Below are positions 36,801-44,222 of a stretch of DNA of 64,000 nucleotides, in pieces (position 1 is the stretch's first letter; each line of letters starts with the position of its first letter). A model generated the notes under the pieces. It worked only from the letters and a program-made list of their open reading frames with translations, did not search any database and was not told the origin of the DNA. Origin of the DNA: Methylobacterium sp. J-068. Lineage in GTDB: Bacteria > Pseudomonadota > Alphaproteobacteria > Rhizobiales > Beijerinckiaceae. Both the position numbers and the translations under genes were made by a program. The stretch covers positions 62,001 to 126,000 of the forward strand of contig NZ_JAKSXY010000122.1 of NCBI RefSeq assembly GCF_022829445.1, in the 5' to 3' direction.

Positions 36801-37004
36801 CTCGGTGACCTGATCGAGGGTGTCGCTGATGGTGGCGCCGGGCCAGCGTGCCTGCACGATCATGGTCTTGATCGCGAAGGGCGGGTCCTCCTCGCGGCCG
36901 AGGCGCTCGTAGGCCAGGAAGCCGGCCACGACCGAGATCAGCATCAGGAACCAGACGAAGGAGCGGTGCTCCAGCGCCCATTCGGAGAGATTGAAGTTCT
37001 TCAC
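33897..37004 (-). CDS. RND-family efflux transporter inner-membrane pump
   Basis: The 1035-residue pump has an RND two-fold repeat architecture with 12 membrane helices and two large periplasmic loops. The proton-relay pair is seen in LGLLVDDAMITVEMM in helix 4, with Lys/Thr-type partners in the C-terminal half (ALIGIIVRNSVILVTQIDE). It should export drugs, solvents or other toxic compounds through a tripartite complex. Two periplasmic adaptor genes lie upstream on the same strand, so the order is adaptor-adaptor-pump. The pump sequence resembles the less studied AcrB relatives with EHRSFVWFLMLISVVAGFLAYE at the start. No outer-membrane channel gene is adjacent. Confidence 0.93.
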   Translation of the reverse strand: MKNFNLSEWALEHRSFVWFLMLISVVAGFLAYERLGREEDPPFAIKTMIVQARWPGATISDTLDQVTERIEKELQQIDAVDFSRSYTTPGQATVFVQLRETTPPKTIPAIFYQVRKRIGDIQNTFPQGIQGPFFNDEFGDVFGNVYAFTADGVTPRQLRDYVERVRAEVKKVPSAGKMQLLGAQDEVIYLDFSTRKLAGLGLDTNSVIKTLQSQNAIAPSGVIQGGPERVSVRVGGQFVSEDSLRAVNLRVNDRFFRLSDVAEISRGFTDPPTDLFRFNGRPAIGLAIAMQPSGNLLTFGHDLKERMRKLEGELPVGVGIHLVSDQPRIVEEAVGGFTKALVEAVVIVLAVSFLSLGWRAGLVVSLSIPLVLAIVFVVMQVMGVTLQRISLGALIIALGLLVDDAMITVEMMVARLEVGDSLKKAATFAYTSTAFPMLTGTLVTVAGFLPIGFNGSSAGEYTYSLFVVIAASLLVSWVVAVLFAPLIGVKLLPKQLKHKHQDAPSRSMRLFTGLLTAAMRWRWTTVAACVAMLAASIVGMGFVQQQFFPASDRPELLVDMTLPQNASIAETKAQMDRFEATLVGEPEIVRWSSYVGQGAVRFYLPLDQQLGNAFFGQIVIETKSIEARERMKRKLDRLAREKFVGTDFLIHSLDLGPPVGRPVQYRLSGPDLQTLRGHALALANIVGANPHLDVPTFDWNEPGKVLKVDIIQDKARQLGVTSEDIAGLLNGIVGGRAITQVRDSIYLVKVVARAQAVERNSLDTLQSLQIPLANGSVVPLLAFATIGYELEQPIVWRRDRLPTITVRASIADDTQPATVVQQLDAKIAGFRESLPDGYVLAVGGAVEESAKGQGPIAAVAPVMLLTMAMFLMIQLQSFQKLFLVASVAPLGLIGVAAALLLFDKPMGFVAILGILALIGIIVRNSVILVTQIDEYERDGLAPWDAVVDATCHRMRPILLTAAAASFGLVPIAREVFWGPMAYAMIGGILAATFLTLFFLPALYVGWYRIKAPPKGTPRRVHGADGHVHAAPVQAG

Positions 37005-37063
37005 GGAATTGCTCTCGCCTCACCGGGGTGGCGGCTGAATCTCGAAACGGGCGGCTCCGCGCC

Positions 37064-38140
37064 TCACGGCGCCGTGTCGGACAGGCGCACGGCCTGCCCC
37101 TCCTTCAGGGTGTGGATTCCGGCCAGCACCACGCGGTCCCCGGCCTTCAGGCCGTCGCCGATGGACACGCGGTCGCCCTCGCGATGCGCGACGGTGACCG
37201 CCTGCCGGCGGACGCTCCGACCGTCCTCCGCGACGAGCCAGACGCTGTCGCGCCCCCCTTCGGTGAGCAGCGCGGTGGCGGGTAGATCGACGTGGGGGGG
37301 CTCCGCCCGCATCAGGGTCACGGTGAGGGTCGAGCCGAGGCGGAACGCCTCCGAAGGCTTGACCAGCGTCATGCGGATGCGCCGCGTGCGCGTGGTCGGG
37401 TCGGCGAAGGGCGCGGTCTCGCGCACCCGCGCCGTCGCGGTGACCTCCGGCGCGCTCTGGAGCGCCACCGTGAATTGCGCATCCGTGGGCATCGTGCCGA
37501 CGAGTTCCTCCGGGATGTCGACCACGGCCTCGCGTTCCTCGGGGCGCGCGAGGGTCGCCACCGCCTGGCCGGCGCTGAGCATCTGCCCGACCTCGGCGCT
37601 GCGCACCGTGACGACGCCGTCGAAATCCGCGTGAAGCTCGGTGTAGCCCATCTGGTCCCGGGCCTTCTGCAGGTTCGCCTCGGCCTGGGCGAGGCGGGCC
37701 TGGGCGGTGTCGCGGCCCGCCACGGCGGTGTCGAGCTGCGCCTGGGTGACGTTGCCGCCACCGAACAGGCGCCGACGGCGGATCTCCGTGGCGTTGGCGT
37801 TCTCGGCCTGTGCCTTGGCGTCGGCGAGGTCGGCTTCCGCCCGGGTCAGGGCGAAGCGGGTCACCACCGGATCGAGGGCGGCGATGCGCTGGCCCTTCCG
37901 CACGATGTCGCCCATCGTCACGTCGCGGGCGATCATGCGGCCCGCGATCTGGAAGCCGATCTCGGACTGGTAGCGCGGCGCGACCACGCCCGCGAAGGGG
38001 CCGAAGGCCTTGTGATCCACCGGCTTGACGACCCGGAAGAGCACCGGCCGCACGGGCGGCGGCGCCTTCGGCTCCTCGGACGCTTGGCAGGCGCCGAGGA
38101 CGGCGACGAGGGCCAGGACTCCGCGAACGGACCGGATCAT
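37064..38140 (-). CDS. RND periplasmic adaptor, lipoprotein (second of two)
   Basis: The 358-residue protein has a lipoprotein signal (MIRSVRGVLALVAVLGAC, lipobox LGAC). The adaptor domains follow: FAGVVAPRYQSEIGFQIAGRMI as lipoyl half, an alpha-hairpin of about 80 residues, GYTELHADFDGVVTVRSAEVGQMLSAGQ and a C-terminal barrel ending TLKEGQAVRLSD. It links the RND pump to an outer-membrane channel. ATG 38140 overlaps the upstream adaptor's stop (ATGA). The pump gene starts 59 bases after its stop, so all three form one operon. Confidence 0.9.
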   Translation of the reverse strand: MIRSVRGVLALVAVLGACQASEEPKAPPPVRPVLFRVVKPVDHKAFGPFAGVVAPRYQSEIGFQIAGRMIARDVTMGDIVRKGQRIAALDPVVTRFALTRAEADLADAKAQAENANATEIRRRRLFGGGNVTQAQLDTAVAGRDTAQARLAQAEANLQKARDQMGYTELHADFDGVVTVRSAEVGQMLSAGQAVATLARPEEREAVVDIPEELVGTMPTDAQFTVALQSAPEVTATARVRETAPFADPTTRTRRIRMTLVKPSEAFRLGSTLTVTLMRAEPPHVDLPATALLTEGGRDSVWLVAEDGRSVRRQAVTVAHREGDRVSIGDGLKAGDRVVLAGIHTLKEGQAVRLSDTAP

Positions 38141-39294
38141 CGGGTGCCCTCCGGAACCTTGGCTTCCGGAACCGTGCCTTCGAGGGTCTGAGCGACCTCG
38201 ACCGTCTGGCCCGGACGAAGCAGCTGGATGCCCGCGACGACGACCTCCTCGCCGGGTGCGATGCCGCCCTTCAGCGCGATGGTGTTCGGGCCGTAGCGCT
38301 CGATCGCCACGGGGCGCGGATTCACGGTGCCGTTCGCGGCATCGCGGATCCAGACCGCCGGTCCGTTCTCCCAACGGTAGAGGGCCGACCAGGGCAGGAC
38401 GACCGCCTGGCGCGGCCGGAACTTGCCGGTGCCGATCACCACGGCGCCGAGGCCCATGGCCTGGGGCGTCTCGTCGAGCCCGACCTTGACCCGCACGGTG
38501 CCGGAGGCGGCGTCGACGCTGGGCGAGATTTCCCGCACCCGCCCGACCGCCCTAACGCGCGGATCGGCCTGGAGCGTGACCTCCACGGTCTTGCTCTCGG
38601 GGGGCGCGGCCAGCACCGCCTCGAAGATGTTGAACACCGCGTCGCGTGGACCGTCCTGTGCCAGGGCCAGCACGGTCTGACCGGACTGGACCACCTGGCC
38701 CATCTCGAAGGTGCGGCTGAGAACGATGCCGTCCACGCCCGCCTTGAGATCCGTATAGGAGAACTGCTCCTCCGCGGTGCCCAAGGCCGCCCTGGCCGAA
38801 TCGACCGAGGCCTGGGTGGTGCGCAGCTGCTGCTCGGCGTCGTCGTAGCTCGGCCGGGTGGTGTAGCCGTTGGAGAGCAGCTGCTCCTGGCGCTTGAAGT
38901 TGAGCTTGGCCTGGGTCAGCAGCGCCTCGGCGGAGGTGAGCGCGGCCTGGGCGTTGTTGAGATTGGCCCGCTGCTCCTGCGGGTCGAGCTTGGCCAGCAC
39001 CTGGTCGGCGCTGACGTGGTCGCCGACTTCCACCAGACGCTTGGCGATCTTGCCGTTGGTTCGGAAGGCGACGTTGACCTGCGACTGAGCCTGGATGTCG
39101 CCGGTGAAGATCAGGTCGGACGCGATGGTGGTGGGCCGCGCGACCACGGTGCGCACGAGCGCCAGGGCCGGCGTCGCGGATCGCGTGGCAGCCGGCTCGC
39201 CGGCCGCCCTGGCCGAGGGAATGGCGGTGAGGATCGCGGCGCACAGGGACGCGGCCCCGCATCCGCGCCGCCGAACGATCATCCAATCCACCAT
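38137..39294 (-). CDS. RND periplasmic adaptor (first of two)
   Basis: The protein of about 385 residues has an N-terminal signal peptide (CGAASLCAAILTAIPSARA) without a lipobox. The lipoyl half is FTGDIQAQSQVNVAFRTNGKIAKRLVEVGD. A helical hairpin and the second half (YTDLKAGVDGIVLSRTFEMGQVV) come next, then the barrel (RWENGPAVWIRDAANGTVNPRPVAI). It is homologous to but clearly different from the following adaptor, so the pump probably uses a heteromeric adaptor ring. The start is uncertain: ATG 39294, ATG 39282 and GTG 39333 are all in frame; 39294 has GAGG some distance upstream. It is the first gene of the operon divergent from the TetR gene. Confidence 0.88.
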   Translation of the reverse strand: MVDWMIVRRRGCGAASLCAAILTAIPSARAAGEPAATRSATPALALVRTVVARPTTIASDLIFTGDIQAQSQVNVAFRTNGKIAKRLVEVGDHVSADQVLAKLDPQEQRANLNNAQAALTSAEALLTQAKLNFKRQEQLLSNGYTTRPSYDDAEQQLRTTQASVDSARAALGTAEEQFSYTDLKAGVDGIVLSRTFEMGQVVQSGQTVLALAQDGPRDAVFNIFEAVLAAPPESKTVEVTLQADPRVRAVGRVREISPSVDAASGTVRVKVGLDETPQAMGLGAVVIGTGKFRPRQAVVLPWSALYRWENGPAVWIRDAANGTVNPRPVAIERYGPNTIALKGGIAPGEEVVVAGIQLLRPGQTVEVAQTLEGTVPEAKVPEGTR

Positions 39295-39353
39295 CGCGTG
39301 CCCAAGCCTCGACAGGACCCTATCGGCGGACACCCATATCGGCTAACTTACCG

Positions 39354-39379
39354 ACCGTCCAGACGGTTTTTATCTGGAC
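39354..39379. promoter_or_regulatory. TetR-type operator between efflux operon and its regulator
   Basis: Two overlapping dyads are present. ACCGTC-CA-GACGGT (39354-39367) has 6-bp perfect arms, and GTCCAGA-N9-TCTGGAC (39357-39379) has 7-bp perfect arms. They lie in the divergent gap between the first adaptor gene and the TetR gene, 107 bases before the TetR ATG. A local repressor binding here is the standard arrangement. Confidence 0.6.
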
Positions 39380-39485
39380 ATTTCGGCTTCTCCCTCGCCA
39401 CGTTCCCAGGTAAGTGCTTGATGCTTCCGATCTTCTCGGTGATGCGGGCCGCCTTTCGGCCCCCGTCCGCCCCGCTGGTTTGTCG

Positions 39486-40085
39486 ATGACGAAGGCGCGC
39501 ACCCGCCGCGAAGACCGGCCGCTGGTCATCCTCGACGCCGCCGAGCGCCTGATTCGGCGCGTCGGGACGCGCACGCTCACCATCGACGCGGTGGCGGCCG
39601 AAGCCTCCCTGAGCAAGGGGGGCGTCCTCCATCACTATGCCTCGAAGGATGCGCTGATCTCGGCGCTCGCCGAGCGCAAGCTGCGGGAGATTCGCGAGAG
39701 CGTGGCGGCGCACGAGGCCGAGCAGGGCCCGGGCCCGGCCGCCCTCCCCCTCGCGCTGATCGCGCACGTGCGTCAGGTCTACGCCGACGAGGACGGGTTT
39801 CCGCGCGCGCTGCTGCTGGCCTCGGCCGAGAATCCGGAGGCCTTCGCGGGTTTCAGCGCCTACCTGAAGCAGCGCCTCGCCCTGATGGAGGACGTCGCCT
39901 GCTGCCCGGGCGCCGGCGCCATGCTGACCTTCGCGACCCTCGGCCTGCTCCTCACCCGGACGCTCGGCTTCCACTGCCTGGAGGGCCCCGAACTGGAGAG
40001 GCTGTTCGACGCCATGGAGCACGCCGCGCAGAGCCTGCCAAAGACCGGGGCGCCGGCGGCGTCGGACCGGGATGGCGAGACCTGA
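39486..40085 (+). CDS. TetR-family transcriptional regulator
   Basis: The 199-residue protein has an N-terminal helix-turn-helix: LVILDAAERLIRRVGTRTLTIDAVAAEASLSKGGVLHHYASKDALISAL. The all-helical C-terminal ligand and dimer domain is of the TetR_C type found with YPxHHYxSKxxL-like proteins. It probably represses the divergent adaptor-adaptor-RND operon and itself by binding the dyads at 39354-39379, and is released by a pump substrate. ATG 39486 is chosen because an in-frame ATG at 39414 adds residues not found in the family. Its partner, the chrA gene, starts 118 bases downstream. Confidence 0.9.
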   Translation: MTKARTRREDRPLVILDAAERLIRRVGTRTLTIDAVAAEASLSKGGVLHHYASKDALISALAERKLREIRESVAAHEAEQGPGPAALPLALIAHVRQVYADEDGFPRALLLASAENPEAFAGFSAYLKQRLALMEDVACCPGAGAMLTFATLGLLLTRTLGFHCLEGPELERLFDAMEHAAQSLPKTGAPAASDRDGET

Positions 40086-40203
40086 CGCGCGGCGTCAGCA
40101 TCGGACGTCCGGGCGGCATCCCGCTTGGTCTCGCCCTGCACCCGTCCGCGGGCGCACACACGATGGCGCCGATCACCCGATTCGGCCCAAGAGGATTTCC
40201 CGC

Positions 40204-41478
40204 GTGACCTCGCTACCATCGGATCAGGTCGGCCACGCGAGCGGGCCGGACGGATCGCAAGTCTCGGGACCGTCCGGGGCCGCCGAAACGCCCCGAGTCC
40301 CGGGGACGCCCGGCGAAGTGTTCCGGGCCTTCCTGACGCTCGGGCTGACGGCGTTCGGCGGCCCCATCGCGCATCTCGGCTACTTCCGCGACGAACTGGT
40401 GACCCGCCGCCGCTGGATCGACGAAGCCGGCTACGCCGATCTCGTGGCCCTGTGCCAGTTCCTGCCCGGCCCCGCCTCCAGCCAGGTCGGCTTCACCCTC
40501 GGTGTGATGCGGGGCGGCGGCCTGCTGGGGGGCCTCGCCGCCTGGACGGCGTTCACCCTGCCCTCGGCGCTCCTCCTGCTGGCCTTCGCCTACGGCGCCA
40601 ACAGCCTCACCGGTCCCGTGGCGGAGGGCCTGATCCACGGCCTCAAGCTCGTGGCCGTCGCCGTCGTCGCCCAGGCCGTCTGGGGCATGGCCCGCACGCT
40701 GGCGCCCGACCGGCCCCGCGCCGGCATCGCGGTGGCGGCGTTGTTCCTGACCGTGTTCGTCGCGGGCGCGCTCGGGCAGCTCGGCGCCATCGCGCTCGGC
40801 GCCCTCTGCGGCCTCGTGCTCTGCCGAACGGGTCCGGAGGCGCCGGGCGGACGCCTGACCGTTCCAGTCTCCCGCCGGGCCGGTGCCGCCGCGCTGGTCG
40901 CGTTCGGACTACTGCTCGTCGTGCCGCCGGTGCTGGCGGTCGCCCTGCGCTCGCAGGCGCTGGCGCTGTACGATGCGTTCTACCATTCCGGCGCCCTGGT
41001 CTTCGGCGGCGGCCACGTGGTGCTGCCGCTTCTGCGCGCCGAGGTGGTGGGCCAGGGCTGGGTCGGCCCCGACGCCTTTCTGGCCGGCTACGGCGCGGCC
41101 CAGGCCGTGCCGGGACCGCTGTTCACCGTCGCCGCCTATCTGGGTGCGGTGGCCGGGCCGGTCCCGCACGGCGTCCTCGGCGCCGCCATCGCGCTGGTGG
41201 CGATCTTCCTGCCGGGGCTGCTGCTGGTCTACGGCGCCCTGCCCTACTGGGACGCCCTCCGGACGCGCCCGCTCGCGCGGGCGGCCATGCGGGGGACCAA
41301 CGCGGCGGTCGTCGGCATCCTCGCCGCGGCGCTCTACGATCCCGTCTGGACCGGGGCGGTCGGCCATTCCCGGGATTTCGCCGTGGTCGTGCTGGCCTTC
41401 GTGCTCCTCACGGTGGGCCGGGCGCCCCCGTGGCTCGTCGTACTGCTCACCGCCCTCTGTGGGATCACCCTGACCTGA
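40204..41478 (+). CDS. chrA: Chromate transporter ChrA
   Basis: The 424-residue membrane protein has two CHR domains in tandem, the long-chain type. The first has FLTLGLTAFGGPIAHLGYFRDELVTRRRW and QFLPGPASSQVGFTLGVMRGG. The second has YHSGALVFGGGHVVLPLLRAEVV and QAVPGPLFTVAAYLGAVAG. About ten hydrophobic helices are seen. It should export chromate from the cytosol, or work as a related anion carrier. GTG 40204 is supported by AGAGGA about ten bases upstream. No chrB regulator is nearby. Confidence 0.93.
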   Translation: MTSLPSDQVGHASGPDGSQVSGPSGAAETPRVPGTPGEVFRAFLTLGLTAFGGPIAHLGYFRDELVTRRRWIDEAGYADLVALCQFLPGPASSQVGFTLGVMRGGGLLGGLAAWTAFTLPSALLLLAFAYGANSLTGPVAEGLIHGLKLVAVAVVAQAVWGMARTLAPDRPRAGIAVAALFLTVFVAGALGQLGAIALGALCGLVLCRTGPEAPGGRLTVPVSRRAGAAALVAFGLLLVVPPVLAVALRSQALALYDAFYHSGALVFGGGHVVLPLLRAEVVGQGWVGPDAFLAGYGAAQAVPGPLFTVAAYLGAVAGPVPHGVLGAAIALVAIFLPGLLLVYGALPYWDALRTRPLARAAMRGTNAAVVGILAAALYDPVWTGAVGHSRDFAVVVLAFVLLTVGRAPPWLVVLLTALCGITLT

Positions 41479-41508
41479 CCCGACGTGGCACGCGCCCCGC
41501 GCGGCCCG

Positions 41509-42408
41509 CTACGCCGCCTCCGCCATCGCGGAGAAGACGAGGGCGTGGCGGCCGGCCAGGGCGTCGATGTCGGTGGAATAGCCACCGCCGATGACGCCCA
41601 CGAACGGGATGCCCCGGCCCCTCACCGCTCCGACCACGAAGCGGTCGCGCGCCAGGAGTCCTGCATCGGTCAGGGCGAGGCGGCCGAGGCGGTCGTCACG
41701 GTGCGGGTCGACACCCGCGTTGTAGAACACGAGATCGGGCCTGAGCGCGTCGAGGAGCGGCCCGACATGGGCCTCCAGCACGGCGAGATACCCGGCATCG
41801 TCGACGCCGTCGGGCAGGCCGACGTCACGGTCGCTGGCGATCTTCCGGGTCGGGTAGTTCTTCTCGGCATGGATCGACAGGGTGAAGAGGTCGGGCGTCC
41901 CGCTCAGGCAATCGGCGGTGCCGTCGCCCTGGTGGACGTCGCAATCGACGACGAGGCAGCGCGCGATGGTGCCCTCGGCGTGGAGCTGGCGCGCCGCCAC
42001 CGCCACGTCGTTGAAGATGCAGAAGCCGGCCCCGGTCTCCCGCCGGGCGTGGTGGCTGCCGCCGGCCGTGCTGCCCGCGATCCCGTGGGCCAGGGCGAGG
42101 CGAGCCGCCAGCAGGGTGCCGCCCACGGAGGCGCGGGAACGGGCTACGACCGCCTCGCCCACGGGCAGGCCGATGTTGCGCTCGACCGCGCGTGGCACGT
42201 CGAGGGCGAGGACCGCCTCCACGTAGGCGCGGTCATGGGCGGCCGAGAGAAGGTCGGCTCCGGCGGGCTCGGGCCGGACGAAGCCGTTGGGCACGAGGCC
42301 CCGCGCCACCAGGATCTCGGCGAGGCGGCCATACTTGCGCATGGGAAAGCGATGGCCCTCCGGCAGCGTCGCCTCGTAGGCCGGGTGAAAGGCGATGGGC
42401 AGGCTCAT
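41509..42408 (-). CDS. Histone-deacetylase-family amidohydrolase
   Basis: The 299-residue zinc enzyme of the arginase/deacetylase fold has AGGSHHARRETGAGFCIFNDVAVAA (tandem His active site). VVDCDVHQGDGTA supplies zinc Asp/His, and LVFYNAGVDPHRDDRLGRLALT supplies the second zinc Asp. GGGYSTD replaces the Tyr-loop. Bacterial members deacetylate polyamines, acetoin-pathway targets or acyl amides, and the substrate here is unknown. ATG 42408 fits the family start (MSLPIAFHPAYEA). The gene is convergent with chrA, with 30 bases between, and divergent from the glycosyltransferase gene. Confidence 0.9.
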   Translation of the reverse strand: MSLPIAFHPAYEATLPEGHRFPMRKYGRLAEILVARGLVPNGFVRPEPAGADLLSAAHDRAYVEAVLALDVPRAVERNIGLPVGEAVVARSRASVGGTLLAARLALAHGIAGSTAGGSHHARRETGAGFCIFNDVAVAARQLHAEGTIARCLVVDCDVHQGDGTADCLSGTPDLFTLSIHAEKNYPTRKIASDRDVGLPDGVDDAGYLAVLEAHVGPLLDALRPDLVFYNAGVDPHRDDRLGRLALTDAGLLARDRFVVGAVRGRGIPFVGVIGGGYSTDIDALAGRHALVFSAMAEAA

Positions 42409-42643
42409 GAGCGGTGGGTCAAGTCAGTTCGTTCCCCCGGGAACCGCCGCACGGGGGTCGGCCCGGTCTCCACGATAGCCACAGGCACCCGTCTCGCCAC
42501 GCCCAAACCTCCCTCGCCGCTCAGGCCTGTCATACGACTGAAGCATCACGGCTGTTAGGGGCGCTGAAGCGGCTCGGGCCGCGGCGTCGTGTCCGGGACC
42601 GCGCGCCGCGAGACCGCGAGCCTCACCGGATGAGGTGTCGCCG

Positions 42644-43849
42644 ATGTGGGATGCGCCGATGTGGGACGGGATCGGGACCGGCGGAAGCGTCGCCCTGGGG
42701 CTCTGCGCCGCCCTGACACTGCTCAACCTCGTCGGCATCGCGGTGACGGCCTGTCGTCTCGGACGGCGCAACCACCGGCCGGTGTTTCCGGCGAACGCCC
42801 CGGTCTCCCTGGTGCGGCCGGTCTGCGGAATCGAGGCCTTCAGCGAGGAATTGCTGACGCGCGGCTTCCGCCTCGCGCATGAGCGCTACGAACTGATCTT
42901 GTGCGTCGCGGACGGGGCGGACCCCATCGTCCCGCTACTGCGACGGCTGATGGCGGCGCATCCCGGGGTTCCCGCGCGCCTCATCGTCGGCGACGAGCGC
43001 ATCAGCGACAACCCGAAGCTCAACAATTGCGTGCGCGGCTGGGAGGCGGCCCGCCACGACTGGGTGGTGCTCGCCGATTCCAACGTCGCGATGCCGCCGG
43101 ACTATCTGCAACGCCTGCAGGCGGCGTGGCGCCCGGATACCGGCCTCGTCTGCTCGACGCCGATCGGCGCCCGGCCCCTCGGGCTGTTCGCCGAGGTCGA
43201 ATGCGCCTTCCTCAACACCCTGCAGGCGCGCTGGCAATATACCGGCGAGGCGCTCGGCCTCGGCTTCGCGCAGGGCAAGAGCATGCTCTGGCACAAGCCC
43301 TTCCTCGAGGCGCGCGGCGGCATCCGGGCCCTAGCGGCCGAGATCGCCGAGGACGCCGCGGCCACCAAGCTCGTGCGCGCGGCGGGCGCCCGGGTCCACC
43401 TCGTCGCCATGCCCTTCGACCAGCCCCTGGGCCGCCGGACCCTGGCGGAGATCTGGTCGCGGCAATTGCGCTGGGCGCGTCTGCGCCGGGTGACCTTCCC
43501 GCTCTTCTTCGCACCCGAGATCGCCTGCGGCCCGCTCCTGCCCTTCGGACTCGCGCTGGCGGCCGCCCCCTCACTCACCCTCGCCGCCGGCCTTCTGGGA
43601 CTGCTGGGCCTCTGGTACGGCGCCGAGATCGCGCTCGCCGCGCGCGCCGGCTGGTACCGGCGCCCGAGGCTCCTCCTCGCCTTCCTGATCCGCGACGCGC
43701 TGATTCCGCTGGTGTGGACCAGCGCCTGGATGCGCGGCGCCATCCTGTGGCGCGGCAACGCGATGGACATCCGCACGCGCGGCGCCGACCTCGACGCGAG
43801 CGCCGGGCCGCGCCGAACCTGGCGGCGCCCGCGCCCGAGCGCCGCTTGA
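42644..43849 (+). CDS. Ceramide-glucosyltransferase/HpnI-like GT2-fold glycosyltransferase
   Basis: The protein of about 401 residues has an N-terminal membrane helix (VALGLCAALTLLNLVGIAVTA) and a GT-A catalytic core. The D1 area is LILCVADGADP, D2 is VVLADSNVAMPPDYL, D3 is AEDAAATKLVRAAG, and the product-site motif is R-Q-L-R-W. C-terminal hydrophobic helices follow (LLPFGLALAAAPSLTLAAGLLGLLGLWYG). This matches the GT21 ceramide glucosyltransferase group, which in alphaproteobacteria includes the hopanoid enzyme HpnI. Either a glycolipid or a hopanoid head-group role is possible; no other hpn gene is in the window. ATG 42644 with GAGGTG upstream is chosen; GTG 42635 is also in frame. Confidence 0.85.
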   Translation: MWDAPMWDGIGTGGSVALGLCAALTLLNLVGIAVTACRLGRRNHRPVFPANAPVSLVRPVCGIEAFSEELLTRGFRLAHERYELILCVADGADPIVPLLRRLMAAHPGVPARLIVGDERISDNPKLNNCVRGWEAARHDWVVLADSNVAMPPDYLQRLQAAWRPDTGLVCSTPIGARPLGLFAEVECAFLNTLQARWQYTGEALGLGFAQGKSMLWHKPFLEARGGIRALAAEIAEDAAATKLVRAAGARVHLVAMPFDQPLGRRTLAEIWSRQLRWARLRRVTFPLFFAPEIACGPLLPFGLALAAAPSLTLAAGLLGLLGLWYGAEIALAARAGWYRRPRLLLAFLIRDALIPLVWTSAWMRGAILWRGNAMDIRTRGADLDASAGPRRTWRRPRPSAA

Positions 43850-44222
43850 GCGGTCGTCAGGGGTTTCCGCATCCCACCGGAGCCTCTTCGGCGTAGAGCC
43901 GAGGCAAAGCGCTGCCCGAGTGCGGGTGAACCTTCCACGAGCGGGACGCAAGGCGCCTCTTATCGGCTTCCAAATTAAAAGAACAGAGTTTAAACTAAAT
44001 ATGATTAAATGTTTATTTGATTTTAATCAAAAAGCAGCGAAATTATCTTAGATTTACATTGTCGCTTTATAATATTAATGCCAAATATACGGCTGAGTAT
44101 TCTAATTTTAGTCAAGAATCTGAGGTGGCGGAGGTTCACACGCGGCGCTCCGACGGGTTGCGGTTGAAGCTGGGACGGCTAGAAAAGGGCCCATAATCCT
44201 CGCTTCTGATCACGGGCGCTTG
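43850..44222. other. AT-rich intergenic region before the GT61 fusion gene
   Basis: After about 110 GC-rich bases the composition changes sharply near 43965. Long A/T stretches run to about 44120. A 7-bp AT inverted repeat (GATTAAA at 44003-44009, TTTAATC at 44022-44028) and a consensus -10 box TATAAT at 44068-44073 are visible. No good -35 matches at 16-18 bases. No coding sequence was seen. This looks like the edge of a transferred segment carrying its own promoter. Confidence 0.55.
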
